Positions 39,713 through 40,629 of a stretch of DNA of 40,629 nt are shown piece by piece (the stretch's first letter is position 1; every line of letters starts with the position of its first letter). The stretch lies in assembly GCA_004555765.1 (NCBI GenBank), contig SFHG01000022.1, positions 1 through 40,629 on the forward strand, in the 5' to 3' direction. The notes below the pieces were generated by a model, which searched no databases, was not told the origin of the DNA, and worked only from the letters and a program-made list of their open reading frames with translations. The position numbers and the translations under genes are program-made. The DNA comes from Bacteroidales bacterium. GTDB taxonomy: Bacteria; Bacteroidota; Bacteroidia; Bacteroidales; Porphyromonadaceae.

Positions 39713-40590
39713 AAAACTCTTCTCTCCACAATTTGAAAAACATCTCTGTCCGGATCCCAAAAGAGGTACTGACAGTCATTACAGGAGTTGCAGGCTCGGG
39801 CAAAAGCTCTCTTGTGAAGTCTTTGATGCTCCGGTATAAAGATCTGGTTGTGGTAGACCAAAGCGCCATACGGGGCAGCAAAAGGTCAAACATCGCAACT
39901 TATACAGGCATCTTGGACGAGATTAGGGCACAGTTTGCGAAAACGTATAATGTCAAGCAATCTTTATTCAGCAACAATTCGGATGGTGCATGTCCCGAAT
40001 GTAAGGGTCTGGGCGTGATTTCAACCGATCTTGCCTTTCTGGATGCGGTAGAGATATGTTGTGAGCATTGCAATGGGAGTGGCTTTAAGCCGGAAGTATT
40101 GCAATACAAACTAAGAGGGAAAAACATTACGGACATTATGGCGATGACAGTCCGTGAAGCTGGTGGCTTCTTTAGTGACGAGAAAATAACGCCGCCTCTT
40201 GAGAGACTTTGTGAGGTCGGACTGGGTTACCTGACATTGGGACAGTCTTTGGACACATTTTCAGGGGGAGAGCGCCAACGTTTGAGGCTCGCCACTGAGT
40301 TGGGCAACAAAGGAAGTGTCTATGTCTTTGATGAGCCTACAACAGGTCTGCACGGATCGGATATATCCAAACTTCTAAAGCTGTTCGATAAATTGGTCGA
40401 TGACAAAAATACGGTGATCATCATCGAACACAATATGGATATTATCAGTCAGGCAGATTGGATTATAGACTTAGGCCCGGGAGCCGGCAAAGATGGTGGC
40501 AAAATCATCTTTGAAGGCTATCCGAAAGATATCGTTACCGATAGGTATTCATTAACCGGCAAGCATTTGAGCGCATACCTGAACAATTAA
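39646..40590 (+). CDS. UvrA-like ABC ATPase, C-terminal half (displaced frame)
   Basis: The frame carries SYLNRKNSLKEKYRKASDYLF, then ENSSLHNLKNISVRIP, joining exactly where the upstream part fails. An internal TTG at 39733 is probably not a start. The second ATPase unit follows: Walker A GVAGSGKSSL, CPECKGLG and CEHCNGSGF zinc motifs, signature FSGGERQRLRL, Walker B VYVFDEPTTGLH and the final VGLGYLTLGQSL and GPGAGKDGGKIIFEG segments. Restoring one G in the ACAGGAGC at 39640-39647 gives a single protein of about 750 residues. Confidence 0.85.
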   Translation, partial: SYLNRKNSLKEKYRKASDYLFIENSSLHNLKNISVRIPKEVLTVITGVAGSGKSSLVKSLMLRYKDLVVVDQSAIRGSKRSNIATYTGILDEIRAQFAKTYNVKQSLFSNNSDGACPECKGLGVISTDLAFLDAVEICCEHCNGSGFKPEVLQYKLRGKNITDIMAMTVREAGGFFSDEKITPPLERLCEVGLGYLTLGQSLDTFSGGERQRLRLATELGNKGSVYVFDEPTTGLHGSDISKLLKLFDKLVDDKNTVIIIEHNMDIISQADWIIDLGPGAGKDGGKIIFEGYPKDIVTDRYSLTGKHLSAYLNN

Positions 40591-40629
40591 GATGCCACAC
40601 AACGCCCTATGATAATACGAACTACCCCT

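Overview
The window looks like a chromosomal segment of a Bacteroidota bacterium, most probably a Porphyromonas-like member of the Bacteroidales. The grounds are a subtilase with a type IX secretion (T9SS) C-terminal signal next to a PorV/PorQ-like barrel, a PCMD-domain protein, a DUF5683 protein, TonB-receptor-like barrels of the OMP_b-brl_3 type, GG-leader peptides with radical SAM/SPASM maturases, and promoters with the Bacteroidetes -7 element TAnnTTTG. This is recognition of families by eye; no database search was run.

Layout. 1-4565 (+): the 3' part of an unknown gene, a lipoprotein subtilase whose reading frame breaks just before its T9SS signal, and a PorV/PorQ-like barrel with a possible C-terminal frame break, followed by a terminator. 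4.9-6.8 kb (+): a PCMD-domain surface protein lacking a visible N-terminus, plus its partner barrel. 6.9-10.2 kb: an accessory, repeat-rich zone with an EcoRI-type adenine methyltransferase between two different 22-bp tandem arrays, then long GC-rich palindromic repeats. It ends in a DUF262-HNH nuclease gene at 10.2-11.4 kb. 11.7-14.6 kb (+): a core block with carboxynorspermidine dehydrogenase-like, peroxiredoxin (bcp) and recA genes. 15.2-20.1 kb (-): hemH, mltD-like, DUF5683, parB and parA.

20.3-36.0 kb (-) is the most unusual part. It is a composite RiPP-type peptide island with three GG-leader precursor peptides, one carrying three copies of CTCGSANSN. It also has two radical SAM/SPASM maturases (one broken), four large TonB-receptor-like barrels and one secreted protein. 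Immediately downstream of every barrel gene lies the truncated 5' end of a C39-peptidase/ABC exporter gene, so the cassette [precursor - maturase - barrel - exporter] appears to have been duplicated and the exporters lost. A divergent sensor kinase/response regulator pair (36.1-38.2 kb, +) adjoins the island. A 16-bp perfect inverted repeat lies between the divergent promoters, and a 48-bp near-identical copy of one promoter region precedes the last barrel, so the two-component system is the obvious candidate regulator. A UvrA-like ABC ATPase split by a frame break closes the window.

Two cross-cutting observations. First, intergenic regions at seven or more sites carry arrays with a strict 23-bp period, in which one half of the unit is conserved and the other varies. 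Second, every frame break seen is a -1 shift, and three of the four fall at or beside homopolymers, so base-calling errors must be excluded before these genes are called pseudogenes.
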